Program-made: the position numbers and the translations under genes
The notes under the pieces: generated by a model
Told to the model about the DNA's origin: nothing
Seen by the model: only the letters and a program-made list of their open reading frames with translations
The model's database searches: none
DNA from: Verrucomicrobiia bacterium
GTDB lineage: Bacteria > Verrucomicrobiota > Verrucomicrobiia > Verrucomicrobiales > Akkermansiaceae
Assembly: GCA_030432565.1 (NCBI GenBank)
Contig: JAUIGV010000001.1
Span: 280,939-344,938, forward strand
Length of the DNA stretch: 64,000 nucleotides
Direction of reading: 5' to 3'
Shown here: positions 7,549-17,400 of the stretch, piece by piece
How positions within the stretch are numbered: position 1 is the stretch's first letter
How the letters are laid out: the number at the start of each line of letters is the position of its first letter

Positions 7549-10500
7549 TTATCCGGCGGCCTGCAGTGGTTCGATGGAATCCGCAGCAATTTTCCTGAGT
7601 TCCTCGATATCCGGAACATCGGTGCCAGGGCCGAAAGAACGGTCCTTCAGGGATTGAATGGATTTCTGGATCTTGCTGCGAGCTTCTTTGGGGATTTGGG
7701 TGTCTCGTTGCAGACCTTCGAGAAAGGCCAAGAGGCTGACCGGAGTGAGGGTTCCGGGGAGTTCCGGGCCGGTTTGAACGACAGGCTCTTCCTTCTTTTT
7801 AAAGAATAGGAAGTAGGTGGCGACGCCGATTGCCGGTATCAGCAGGGCGATAAAGAGGAGGTAGGGAGGGGACTTGGAAGAGCCACCCTGAATTGCGGTT
7901 GTTTGCTCGACTGCGACGAGATCGACATCTTCATATTTCTGCAGGGTGAGGCCTTCCCCCTCTTCGGTTGAAAGCTTGGCAAGAACTTCGGGGAAGGTGA
8001 AGTTCCCGGGAAGCTTGTCGGATTTTGGCTCCAGAATCAGGCGCCATTCGTGAGTCGAGATCGGGGCTCCATCATCGGTGCCGGCATCGAGTTCATCGAC
8101 TTGCAATTCCCGGTCGTCGGTGGAGGTGATTTCAAAACCGTCGATGGGAAGTTCGATCAATTCCTCAAGCGGGGGAACCAGTCCGTGCCCGGAAGCCCGG
8201 ATTTCCAGAGTGACCTTGCCTTCTTTTTCCGTCTCGCGTTGGTCAAGGATCATGGCGAGGGAGAGATCGCGGTATGGGCGTGTCGGAGCGTCGCCACTGG
8301 CATCGATCGGGATGGCGGCGGAGGCAATGGGGAGGACGACGTAGCCGGAGGTGTCGAGGAAATCGAGATCGATTTTGAGTGGTGGAATGGCGTCGATTTC
8401 AGGTCCCTTCGGCTTGAGAAGGAAGTATACGTAGGGAGTGACGGTCCAGCCGTCCTGCGCGTCGGTCCGGCTTGCGACTTTTGAGTTGTGAAAGGTGAGC
8501 GAGACGATCTCAAAATGTTCCTCGAGAACACTTCGTGCGCCTTTCTCGAACTTGTCGCGGTAGTCCTCGGTGGGGCGCCCGTAATTGTAAGAGTATGGTG
8601 AATTGGTCTGATTGATCAGGTAGCGTTGGAAGCCACCAGACTCGCGTTCGATCTCCTTGGTGTGGCGGAGATTGACGAAGAGACCGAAAGGCTTGCTGGC
8701 GTCGATTTGGTCGGGACCGTCGAGGTGGACATCGAGTTCGATCTCGGTGACGAGGTCTTGATAGTATTCGAAAACGCGGGCCGCTTCCTCGATTCGTTCG
8801 TGCTTGCCGGTGATCTGAAGGGCGGCCTCAAGGAATCGGTATTTCAGATCCGCTTTGACGTTGGCGAGGCGTGAATTGAGGGTCTTGGCAAAGTCGTCGA
8901 GGTGACGCGATCTCGCAGCTTCCGGGATGCTTGCGAGCGCGGCCTTAATCTTTGGATACTCAGCCGGAATGGGTTGGTGTTCGGCCTTGAGGGCGGCGAG
9001 ATCCGGCGAGCCAAGTGCGGCATAAAACCAGGTGGTGAAAGCTTCTGTTGACTCTTCCTTTTCGTCTTCGAGCGGGAGGGTGGAGATGTAAGCCGAGGCG
9101 GCCTCTGCGAGGTCTTCGAGGGCAAAGGACTTGGTGGTCGAGTGCTCGGGGTGCGAGGCGATTCCGGCCTTGTAGTTTGACTCCTCGTATTTGATCGAAG
9201 CGAGTTGGACCTTGAGAGCCCAGTCATCGGGGTGCTGGTCCAGTGCGTCGAGACAAAGGTTTTTGGCCGCGAAATAACCTTTGAAGATTTGGGCCTCAAG
9301 TTCCTTGTCCTTGCGGTTGGTTTTGGCCTGCTCTTGCAGCTTCGGATTGGGCCAGAGAAGGGCGAGGTTTTGCCGCATGCGGCGGAGGAGGGAGGCGATG
9401 GTGCCGGAGTCGAGCTTGGAAGTTTCTCCAAAGACCGCAGTGAGTGCCTCGACCCGCCAGACCTCGGCTTGCGAGTGGGCCTGGATGAAGGCGTCGGCGA
9501 ACTCCTCCTGAAAGTTCTCATCGAGTCCGAGGGCCTTCACCTCGGCCACCATATTGGCAAGAAGCTTGAGATTACGTTCCTGCTTGGAGCGTGTGAGCGG
9601 GATGGTTTCGGCGCGCTGATTGTAGCCGTAGTAATAAGAGTAGCTGGAGCGGTAGCGACTCTGTTGGTTTGGGTTATTGTTTTCGGCCCAAACCCGGATC
9701 ATTTCGCGAACCAGCTCCTTGGTTTCCTCCGGCTTTACTTTTGCGAGCTTTTTGAGAATCGGGAAGGCTTTCTCCTCCTCCTTGACCTTGAGGAATAGCT
9801 TCGCGGAGAGTGCGATGTTCTCAAGTCGCACCGGGGAATCAATTTGCGCGAGCCACTGCTCATCCGGGCGGGTGCGGAGCAGATCCCCGGAGGGAATGGC
9901 TGGAATGGTGCGTGAGTTGGTCTGCCGGACGGGGGGCTGGTAGCGTGAGTAGAATAGATTACCAAAGGGATCGACCTGCGCTTGCGGGCGCATCGAGTTG
10001 GAGGTGTCAAGGCGATAGGATCGTTCGGCCTCTGCGTTCCAGTTGCGAACGTAAAGAGTAAGGATTTCCTGCCAGGGCTTGAGGTCAATTTTCGCGTTCG
10101 ATGTGAGGGCGGCGACCGCTGCGGTCTGGAGCTTGAGTTGCTCGAGGCGGAAATCCGCCGAGCGGTGTTCGCGAACCTGGGAAGCCAGGGTTCCGACGGT
10201 TGCGAGGATTTCAAAACCCTCGGTGGATGCGTTGGCAAAGGTCTTCACGAGCCAGTCGCTCCCGGTGCCGTCTTCGAGGTCGGGAACAAGAGCGAGGGCC
10301 CGGTAGAGAGCCTCGGCCCGCTCGCTGAGCGGTGCCTGTTTTTCGCTAATGATCCCAAGGGAAATTTTCCAGGCATTTTCAAGATGCCCTCCACCACGAT
10401 CAGCGGAGTGGGATTCGGCATGGTAGCGACCGAGGAGGTTGAGGGCGGGATAGTTTTTTGTCTCTTCGGCTTCCTTGATAGCCGGGAGAAACGGTTCGGT

Positions 10501-11316
10501 CTCGTCGAGGTGGCCGGCTTCGATCAAGAGCCGTGCAGTGCGAGCCTTGGTTTCTTCATCGCCGAGCCCGAAGTAGCGGGTTCCTTTGGCGAGGACGGCG
10601 AAGAAGTCACTTGGGGGCTTGCGGTCGCCTTTGATCAAGCCCGCGAGTTGAGGGAGGATGGTCTTGTCGGGAGCTTTTTGCGAAGCATCGGTAAGGGCTA
10701 GAAATTCTTCGGGCCGGAGATACTGCTCTTGTTGGTGTTGCTTGGCGCCGAGGCTGGTCAGTTCCTTGCGCGGGCGGACGGTGACCGGCGCATTCAGCTG
10801 GGTGACAATTTGACGGAAGGCCAGAGTGGCGTCACCGGCCGGAAGAGCGGCAAGGTAGGTTTTGACTTCGCCCCATCGTCCCAGGGTGACGTCGCGGGTA
10901 AACTTGTCGAAGTCGTTCTTGAAGGCCGCAAGTTTTGCCTGCTCTTCCCGCTGCTTTGTTACCTGTGGATTCTCCGGGGGGCCCACTTCAGGATCTTTTG
11001 GGACATCGGGAACCGCTGCGGGAGGCTTTCCTTCCTGATTTTTCTCGGCCAGGCGGGTGGCGAGAATCCCGGAAGTGGTGCGATCGATTTTGAGGCCCTG
11101 AAGCAGTTTTGTCCGTTGCTGCTCGGGTGTCTGCGGTGGCCTTGACGGGCGGGATGAATTGGCGACCGCGGACGTGGTTGGACGGCCTGCTTCTTGTTCA
11201 AGCCTCATCAGGATCTCGGGAGGCAGGGTGCTTTCCTCGATGGTGAGCCGCCGGGAACTTTGAGCTGACGCTGAGATGAGGGTAAGCGAAAGCGGTAGGA
11301 GATTCCTAAATTTCAT
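7549..11316 (-). CDS. Large envelope protein of unknown function, helical repeats, C-terminal membrane anchor
   Basis: Not recognised. The 1255-residue protein has a signal peptide (MKFRNLLPLSLTLISASA), a Pro/Gln-rich low-complexity stretch (about 45-125), and a long alpha-helical middle (about 130-830) rich in Ala, Leu and Glu that looks like TPR or similar solenoid repeats. A beta-rich region about 850-1130 contains phrases such as FEITSTDDRELQVDELDAG. A single transmembrane helix (PYLLFIALLIPAIGVATYFLF) lies near 1170, then a Lys-rich cytoplasmic tail of about 80 residues. It would therefore be anchored in the inner membrane with a large periplasmic part. The small ORF 11306-11464 and the TPR gene 11461-12036 directly precede it, so it may form a complex with the TPR protein. 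Confidence 0.85.
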   Translation of the reverse strand: MKFRNLLPLSLTLISASAQSSRRLTIEESTLPPEILMRLEQEAGRPTTSAVANSSRPSRPPQTPEQQRTKLLQGLKIDRTTSGILATRLAEKNQEGKPPAAVPDVPKDPEVGPPENPQVTKQREEQAKLAAFKNDFDKFTRDVTLGRWGEVKTYLAALPAGDATLAFRQIVTQLNAPVTVRPRKELTSLGAKQHQQEQYLRPEEFLALTDASQKAPDKTILPQLAGLIKGDRKPPSDFFAVLAKGTRYFGLGDEETKARTARLLIEAGHLDETEPFLPAIKEAEETKNYPALNLLGRYHAESHSADRGGGHLENAWKISLGIISEKQAPLSERAEALYRALALVPDLEDGTGSDWLVKTFANASTEGFEILATVGTLASQVREHRSADFRLEQLKLQTAAVAALTSNAKIDLKPWQEILTLYVRNWNAEAERSYRLDTSNSMRPQAQVDPFGNLFYSRYQPPVRQTNSRTIPAIPSGDLLRTRPDEQWLAQIDSPVRLENIALSAKLFLKVKEEEKAFPILKKLAKVKPEETKELVREMIRVWAENNNPNQQSRYRSSYSYYYGYNQRAETIPLTRSKQERNLKLLANMVAEVKALGLDENFQEEFADAFIQAHSQAEVWRVEALTAVFGETSKLDSGTIASLLRRMRQNLALLWPNPKLQEQAKTNRKDKELEAQIFKGYFAAKNLCLDALDQHPDDWALKVQLASIKYEESNYKAGIASHPEHSTTKSFALEDLAEAASAYISTLPLEDEKEESTEAFTTWFYAALGSPDLAALKAEHQPIPAEYPKIKAALASIPEAARSRHLDDFAKTLNSRLANVKADLKYRFLEAALQITGKHERIEEAARVFEYYQDLVTEIELDVHLDGPDQIDASKPFGLFVNLRHTKEIERESGGFQRYLINQTNSPYSYNYGRPTEDYRDKFEKGARSVLEEHFEIVSLTFHNSKVASRTDAQDGWTVTPYVYFLLKPKGPEIDAIPPLKIDLDFLDTSGYVVLPIASAAIPIDASGDAPTRPYRDLSLAMILDQRETEKEGKVTLEIRASGHGLVPPLEELIELPIDGFEITSTDDRELQVDELDAGTDDGAPISTHEWRLILEPKSDKLPGNFTFPEVLAKLSTEEGEGLTLQKYEDVDLVAVEQTTAIQGGSSKSPPYLLFIALLIPAIGVATYFLFFKKKEEPVVQTGPELPGTLTPVSLLAFLEGLQRDTQIPKEARSKIQKSIQSLKDRSFGPGTDVPDIEELRKIAADSIEPLQAAG

Positions 11317-11464
11317 GAGGTTGGGATCGTGAGGTGAACGATGGGATGGCTAGGAGCCGGAGCCATCCGCCGGTGGTCCGGAGCCTGCGCCACGGGAGTC
11401 CTGTGGCTTCTTTCCTGGCTTGGCTTTTGGATTCGGGCGACCGCCCGAGCTGCAGCCCTGTCAT
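11306..11464 (-). CDS. Possible small coupling ORF (52 codons) between two envelope genes
   Basis: An ATG that overlaps the stop of the TPR gene (ATGA at 11464-11461) opens a 52-residue frame that ends with TAG at 11306, overlapping the start of the 1255-residue gene (ATG at 11316). The predicted peptide is strongly basic (many Arg and Lys) and has no recognisable domain. The overlaps at both ends are what one expects of a translationally coupled gene, but the composition could equally be chance in GC-rich DNA. Confidence 0.3.
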   Translation of the reverse strand: MTGLQLGRSPESKSQARKEATGLPWRRLRTTGGWLRLLAIPSFTSRSQPHEI

Positions 11465-12036
11465 TGGCTGGGAATCGGCAGGCCGTAGAGTTCGGTCGGC
11501 TCGGCGCGGGCCAGACGAATGGCTGATTCAAGATCGGCGAGATGCTTTTTCTGGTCGGAGCCGGTTTGTGCGAGGAGCTTGTATTCCTGTCGGGCGGCTT
11601 CAATTTCAGGCTCCCATTCTTCGGCGGGAAGACCCTCTAGCTTCATGAGGTACGTCATATAGTAACGGGCATTCGCGAGGGCGGAGAGGGCTTCTTCCTT
11701 GAGACCGGGTGAAATGGAGGTGTCGTCGTTGAGTTGAGAGACGAGCTCGGCAAGATCTTCCCGGGCTTCGGGAAGGCCTGAATTTTGCATCTTGGCTTTT
11801 GCAATCTCGAGCTGGATCCTCATGGAGACCTCCTTGTTTTCTTTGGGGAGTTTGGCGAGCGCCTTTTGATAGGTTTCAATGGCGGAGGTCCAGTTTTCCT
11901 CTTTGACAGCGGATCGAGCCTCGGTGAGAAGAGCTTCGGTTTCGTCAAGTTTTACTTGTTCCTGTCCTGGACCGTAGTGGTAAGCGGCAAAGCCGAGGGG
12001 CACGAGGAGCCAAAGGGTGGCTAGGATGATTCTCAT
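11461..12036 (-). CDS. Membrane-anchored TPR protein
   Basis: A 191-residue protein with an N-terminal hydrophobic anchor or signal (MRIILATLWLLVPLGFAAYH) followed by helices in a TPR-like pattern (ALLTEARSAVKEENWTSAIE, then TYQKALAKLPKENKEVS). ATG 12036 is preferred over the upstream in-frame GTG (12069) because it puts the hydrophobic segment at the N terminus. Its stop overlaps the small ORF that leads into the 1255-residue envelope protein, so the three probably form one transcript and may act together at the inner membrane. Function is unknown. Confidence 0.8.
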   Translation of the reverse strand: MRIILATLWLLVPLGFAAYHYGPGQEQVKLDETEALLTEARSAVKEENWTSAIETYQKALAKLPKENKEVSMRIQLEIAKAKMQNSGLPEAREDLAELVSQLNDDTSISPGLKEEALSALANARYYMTYLMKLEGLPAEEWEPEIEAARQEYKLLAQTGSDQKKHLADLESAIRLARAEPTELYGLPIPSQ

Positions 12037-12204
12037 AGAGTTAAAGGAGTTCTGCGGTCCATCTAGCACTTTTTACGCCACGAAAAAAGGCCGCTTTTTG
12101 CAACATGAGCTGAGTCGTGAGCTTCCGGGATTTCTGCTTGACGGTGTGGAGATCCTATACTACTTGATAGGGGTCTAAATTTAAGACCAAAGTAAAAATC
12201 AATC

Positions 12205-12558
12205 ATGAAAAAATTCCTCTCCCTTCTCTCCTTAAGCTTGGTTTTCGGCTTCTCCAGCGCTTTCGCCGCAGACCCCGTCAACACCGAGTGCCCCGTGAAA
12301 GGCAAGGCAGTCGATGCCAAGAGCAAAACTGCCAGCGTCGAGGTCACCTTCTGCTGTGACAAATGTAAGTCTAAGTTCGATGCCGACGTGTTGGCTGGAC
12401 TGAAGAAGTTTGCCGCCACCGAGGACGGCAAGTGCCCGATCAGTGGCAAGCCGGTTAAGGCTTCCAAAAAGTCCACCGCTGCTGTTGGCGTTTGCTGCGG
12501 CGGCTGCAAAAAGAAGGTCGAAGCTGATCCGAAGAAGCATCTCGCCAAGGTCAAGTAA
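12205..12558 (+). CDS. Exported Cys-rich protein with two tandem CP-x-x-GK metal-binding-like motifs
   Basis: A 117-residue protein with a clear signal peptide (MKKFLSLLSLSLVFGFSSAFA). The mature part is an internal duplication: CPVKGKAVDAKSK, then VTFCCDKCKSKF, and again CPISGKPVKASKK, then VGVCCGGCKKKV. Each half thus has a C-P-x-x-G-K element followed about 20-25 residues later by C-C-x-x-C-K, resembling small heavy-metal (YHS/TRASH-like) sites. It is Lys-rich and predicted to be periplasmic. It is a stand-alone transcription unit with its own strong terminator. A role in copper or zinc binding is plausible from the motif but not proven. Confidence 0.85.
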   Translation: MKKFLSLLSLSLVFGFSSAFAADPVNTECPVKGKAVDAKSKTASVEVTFCCDKCKSKFDADVLAGLKKFAATEDGKCPISGKPVKASKKSTAAVGVCCGGCKKKVEADPKKHLAKVK

Positions 12559-12580
12559 CTCGCGACCGATCCGATTTTAC

Positions 12581-12618
12581 AACGACCGCTCCATCACCGG
12601 GGCGGTCGTTTTTTTTGG
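12581..12618 (+). terminator. Rho-independent terminator after the Cys-rich metal-binding-like gene
   Basis: A perfect nine-base stem (12581-12589 with 12602-12610), extendable inward by a G-T pair and two C-G pairs, followed by a run of ten T. It is the cleanest terminator in this part of the window. Confidence 0.93.
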
Positions 12619-12844
12619 CTCGAAGGATTCGGTGTCTCAAAAATATCATTTTGGATTCCCTGTTCCCGAATGTTTTGTTCGGAGAGAGTCGTCGGGTAAA
12701 CCACCGGCTTGCTGTGCCGTGGCGCCGCCTGTTGAGAGAAAAAGGAAAAGAACCCACGGAAACCTACCGAATGACTTTTCGAACAGTCATTTGGTTCGCT
12801 TTTTCATCGGTTTCCGAACTTATCTCCAGCGGTGACCAGAATCC

Positions 12845-13210
12845 ATGGTTAAGTGGCAAAGTCTGTCCCACCCAATGTTCGTTCCCCTACTATGGTTATC
12901 AGCCGTGTCCTTTCTGGGTTACGGTCTGGGATGCGTTTTCACCGGGCGCATGCGTGCGGAGTTCGAACGCTTCGGGCTCGCCCGGCATCGGGTCATTGTA
13001 GGGGTGACACAACTTGCAGGTTCAGTCGGTCTGGTGGCAGGATTGCACTTTCCTGTTGTCGGCCTGGTGGCTTCCGGCGGACTCGCCCTGCAGATGCTGA
13101 TGGGGGTTGGCGTCCGCATTGCCATCGGAGATAGTTTGCTTCAAACCCTGCCGGCCACTTTTTACTGTGTCCTCAACGCCTATCTTTTCTCCGGCCTATT
13201 AAGGCAGTGA
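12845..13210 (+). CDS. DoxX-like small membrane protein
   Basis: A 121-residue protein with four predicted membrane helices, resembling the DoxX-like family: LWLSAVSFLGYGLGCVFTG, RMRAEFERFGLARHR (a soluble E-x-F-x-x-x-G element typical of DoxX), GVTQLAGSVGLVAGLHFPVV, GGLALQMLMGVGVRIAIGD and ATFYCVLNAYLFSGLL. DoxX proteins are membrane partners of redox enzymes, but roles vary. The 3' end overlaps the end of an oppositely oriented second DoxX-like gene by 12 bp. The 290 bp before it holds only the terminator described and no convincing gene. Confidence 0.78.
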   Translation: MVKWQSLSHPMFVPLLWLSAVSFLGYGLGCVFTGRMRAEFERFGLARHRVIVGVTQLAGSVGLVAGLHFPVVGLVASGGLALQMLMGVGVRIAIGDSLLQTLPATFYCVLNAYLFSGLLRQ

Positions 13211-13570
13211 AAGAATCGCGATGATGACAGAGAGCAAAAGCATGATCAGGGCGGGCACAAATTTGACGAAAGGATCCCCAGCCCTAAGGTGCATGGTGAT
13301 CGCTCCCGCCATGAGCACCACGAGACCCACGGCCGACGGGAAGATTACTTCGGGTTGCCAAATCCCGAAGATGAGAGCTGCCGCGCTGGTAAGTTTCAGG
13401 GCGCCCACCAGCCACATGAACCACCCCGGAAGTCCGTAAGCGGCAAATTCCTCTCGCATATTCTTTGCGGACTTGCCCCGATAATTGGTGCCTTTGTTAA
13501 AACGAAGAACCCAGACGTTGATCAAGCCCCCCGCGACTAATAATTGAAGGGTGGTCAATAAATACGTCAT
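13199..13570 (-). CDS. DoxX family membrane protein
   Basis: A 123-residue four-helix membrane protein of the DoxX family: an N-terminal helix (YLLTTLQLLVAGGLINVWVL), the loop MREEFAAYGLPGWFMWLVG characteristic of the family, then KLTSAAALIFGIWQPEVIF, GLVVLMAGAITMHLRAGDP and PALIMLLLSVIIAILSL. It is convergent with, and overlaps by 12 bp, another DoxX-like gene with a similar membrane pattern but low sequence similarity. Function unknown beyond a membrane or redox association. Confidence 0.85.
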   Translation of the reverse strand: MTYLLTTLQLLVAGGLINVWVLRFNKGTNYRGKSAKNMREEFAAYGLPGWFMWLVGALKLTSAAALIFGIWQPEVIFPSAVGLVVLMAGAITMHLRAGDPFVKFVPALIMLLLSVIIAILSLP

Positions 13571-13688
13571 CGCTGGTAGTCTTGAATACGCTGGCGGATC
13601 TACAAGTGATTATTGAAATTCCCACCTAATTCATTCTCGTGGTGAGTAGCCGGGGGACACTCATGCCTTTCGACTGCTTGGGGTTTCT

Positions 13689-14354
13689 CTATGGTGTCTT
13701 CCCAACCCCGCTCGTTTTGGTTGCTTGTTGTTCCTTGAATTGGGGATTTGGTTTCGCATAGGGAAGGCGGGCAATTTCAGTGATCGAGAAATAGGTGTCG
13801 AGAGCGGTGGAGGCTACGGTGCCAAGCTCTGTGAGATCGAGCGAGCCGTCTTTTTTGATGGTGTGTTCGGGAAGATCGATGAGTTTGACGCGCCCTATTA
13901 TGAGCTTTGTATCGTTTGATGGGATATCGATGATTTCCTCGAGGGCGAGTCCGATGCGGAGTGGGCTTTCCTTTACGAATGGTGATTCAAAGCCGGTGTG
14001 ATGAAATTCCGTAAGGCCCGTCGCTTCGAATTCAGAGATGGTGGATGGGTAGCGGGCCGAGCATTGGTGGGCATGTTTTAAGATCCCGGCGGTGATGTGA
14101 TTAAGGCTCCATTCCTGCGTATCGAGAATGTTCTTCAAAGTGTGCCGATCCACGGTGTCGGGGCGGGTGACCATTCCGAGCAAAACAGGATTGGAACCAA
14201 GGTGCGTGACACTCGAGAATGGTGCGAGATTCGAGTGTCCGGTGGCGGAACGGGTGCCGACGAGGCAGATTGGTTTGGGGCCTGGAAGAGTGGTGGCAAG
14301 TTGGACGCGGGGAAGTTTATCCATGGCCTCCAGGTCCGCTGTTGAAATGATCAT
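13689..14354 (-). CDS. Flavin reductase family protein
   Basis: Split-barrel FMN-binding protein of about 221 residues. The conserved N-terminal block is PKPICLVGTRSATGHSNLAP followed by FSSVTHLGSNPVLLGMVTRP. ATG 14354 was chosen because it is preceded by a GAGG ribosome-binding site and yields a normal N terminus; an in-frame upstream start at 14468 would add 38 basic residues unlike the family. It is diverged from the flavin reductase at 4258-4857 and lies alone, between a convergent DoxX gene and a giant secreted protein. Substrate unknown. Confidence 0.85.
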   Translation of the reverse strand: MIISTADLEAMDKLPRVQLATTLPGPKPICLVGTRSATGHSNLAPFSSVTHLGSNPVLLGMVTRPDTVDRHTLKNILDTQEWSLNHITAGILKHAHQCSARYPSTISEFEATGLTEFHHTGFESPFVKESPLRIGLALEEIIDIPSNDTKLIIGRVKLIDLPEHTIKKDGSLDLTELGTVASTALDTYFSITEIARLPYAKPNPQFKEQQATKTSGVGKTP

Positions 14355-14483
14355 GGCGGAACCTCGGGCTGATTGAACAGGAGGCAAGTTTGACTTTTTG
14401 CGTGAACGGAGTTGTCGAATTACAAATCGCTCTGTCAGTTTGATCCAAGGGAGGGGAGCAACGGCCATCGAGTGCGTTCAGGG

Positions 14484-17400
14484 CTATTCAATGAGAACCC
14501 GCAGCCGGAAGAATTGACGGGGTGTTGTTGAAAAAGGTCTCGTGCTTCGCCAGATGGAGGTCGCTGTCCCATCACCATTTGAAACCCGTTGATGAAGGAC
14601 GATGTCTGCGGCGAGGTTGGACCAGTTTTCCAAATCGAGAGATACTTGAGCGCTGGCTTCGACCTCGTCCGTCCCTACCTTGTGGGTGACGGTGTAGGTG
14701 GGGAAGATTTGCCCGAGCTCAACCATTGTTCCATATTCGAGATTGGGTTGTGTGTCTCCAAAGGTCCCGTCCGAGGTGCCCAAATAATACTCAATCAACG
14801 CGGGAACTCCATCGAGGTCGGCGTCAGCAGTGGCATCGCCAACGAAGGCCGGGCAGACATCATTGGTGCCGGGGTTGCCCCCACGCAATGCGCTTGCTCT
14901 CCAGCTTGAAGCGAGGTTGTGATCCGGGAGTGATTCCGGACTCACCAGAACGAGGCTAAAGTCATCGCCATCGGCTTCTTCCGGCCACGGGGAACTATCA
15001 CCGTAGGTGAAGGATTGAATGATGATGCCAGTGTTGTTTTGCAAGGTGATGAGTTCACCTCCGTTGCTCAAGACCGTGCCGTTTTCGAATTCGCCGGCAA
15101 TCGGGAGGCCGGTGCCATAGCGGGCTTCGAAGGCCACCCGGTTTGCCACAACGAGGATGTGCTCGCCCGGTGCCAGGGTGGTGGCACCAGGGAAAGTGAA
15201 GTCAATGCCATCGGTGAAGCGGGTCCCGCTGAGGTCGAGCGAGCTGGCTCCCACATTAAGGAGTTCGATGAATTCAGTGTCTTCAACCTGACCGGCCGGG
15301 TTGTAGAAGAGTTCCGAGACGACGAGTTTATCGGGGCCGGGGGTGTCAGGTCCGCCCGTGCGTGTGACAGTGATGCTATCAGTTCCGACAGGGTTGCCCC
15401 GGCTGTCGAAGGCTTCGAGAGTGATGGCATTGCTGCCAATCCCCAGGGTGAGAGGAATCTCCCAGTCATCGGTGGTTTTCCACGTCGTGTCCAGGACGGT
15501 GCCGTTTGAGAGGCGGATCTCGTTCACGTTTACCCAGCCTGTACCCTCCAAAATGACAGGGCTGTCCGAGGTGGTCAGATTGTTTCCGCCGTTGGTGGTG
15601 ATGGCGAACGAGACCTGGGGAACTTGCGAGTTAACTTGGCTCAAGATGTAATTTGAGCGACTGTTGATGTAGCCCAGGTCGTCAGAAAAGACATTGCCTC
15701 CGGGAACACACTCATCGAAGTGGCTTGTCCACGGGGCCATCCACGACTGGTTGTAAACGGTTGTGCAGATCTCATGGAGGTGGGCGAGGTAGGCACGCCG
15801 GTAGCTTTGATTCGCAACAATGCGGTTGAGCTCCCGGTTTTCGAAAATGTTGCGGGTGGCACTGAAAGCGAAATCAAGATCGTGTGGGAAGTAGAGGATT
15901 TTGCCATCGGGGCGACCATAAAATTGACCGTTGTGTCTGGAGTTAGAATAGAAGGAATCTCCCGCTCCAGTGGCGCAAGAGTAGGCGAGCGCCCGCAGCC
16001 ATTGATCAACGTCGAGGACGTCGGCCACGCTTGCGTTAAAGTCAGCACTTGATTTGCTAAACTGCTTGCCGAGCGTCATCGCAGGCAGGTAGTCATCAAA
16101 TTCCTGGTTGTTCTTGATGAGGTAGGTCCAGCGATAAGCCTCGGGGTCATCGCCCATGTTGTTGATGTCCCTGCCAAGAACGTTATCGGGTTGGGGAACT
16201 TTGTAACCGCCAGCGTCTGTCGTGGTAGGATAGTAAACAAGCTCGTATTCGTATACGGTGCCATCGCTGCCGTCTTCAAACTGATCTTCCAAAAAGACGG
16301 AGCCAAAGCGGGCCATTTGCAGCACTGCGGCGCTGGTGTGGATGGGATTTGGTGAAATGACATAGGCGAGGTCGTTAAACTCCCCCGGCACACCGCCCGA
16401 TGAGGTGGCCATGAGGTCAAAGAGGATTTCGCGTTGCCCCACGACCTGGCCTTCCGACCGGTCGATGGCCACGCTTCGGTGAACGTTGCGAAAGAGCTGG
16501 TCAGAGGGGAATCCAAGGTTGAAGCCAACCCGGTTTACTTGACCGCGGGCTCGCTGAGAACCCTTGATGCGGACCCCGGCATCGTAATAGGGCTTGTTTT
16601 CGCGGTCGATGACGGTGCAGGGAACCCGTCCGTTGCTCATGAGATTTCGGGGGGTGAACATCCAGGTGAGATCGGCGGGGTCCATCACGATGCGGATGTT
16701 GTTGATGCAGCCGGTGGTGGCGGCACGGCCGTCTTCGACCTCATACATGGCCCGGGAGTCCGGTCCGCCGGCCGGAATGAAGGTGCTGGCTCCGAGGTCA
16801 TCGGTGGCTGTTAGATAAAATTGTACGACATTCCCTGTACTTTGGCCGGGAATTGTTCCCTCCCACTTTGAGGTGGTGCCAATCCGGGACATGGCCACAT
16901 TGGTGAACGCACCTCCTTCGATCCGGTAGTTTAGAATCAGAGAACCCACACCGTCGGCATCGAATACATCAGCGCTCACGGTGACACTTTCTCCGGGTGC
17001 AGGGACAACAGGTGAATGGGTGAGGTTTTCCGACGTCGGTCCGGCGTTTGTGACGAGTGTGGAATTGGGTGCGCCCGGAGTGCCGAAGATCTCCGGTCTC
17101 TCGAGGTGGAAGGTGTGTGGAATACGATTGAAGTAGAGGCGGGTGTGAAGAAGGTGGCTTCCGCTCAACCAACGGGCGCGGAAGGAAACTTCGTATTCCC
17201 GTCCGTTGCTGACGCTGCGATTATTGGCGAGGGTGGCTTCAACATGGTTGTGCTGGTGTTCCGTCGAGCCGATGGCTTTGAGGTAGAGGACGTTTCCTCC
17301 TCCATCGGGGTCGGGGACGATTTCGACATCACGGTGGTTTCCAAGTGCCCTCCAGGAGTTGAGGTTGTCAAAGGTTCCGTTGCTAATCATGGCTACGGCA

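Noticed and set aside
11313..11603. 96-codon minus-strand frame overlapping the TPR gene
   Set aside because: Lies in another frame across the TPR gene; the in-frame TPR protein explains the region better.
12138..12161. TTGACG followed by TATACT as promoter of the Cys-rich gene
   Set aside because: Spacer is only 12 bp, too short for a sigma-70 promoter.
14355..14468. N-terminal 38-residue extension of the flavin reductase
   Set aside because: Basic, family-unlike leader; the internal ATG has a better ribosome-binding site.
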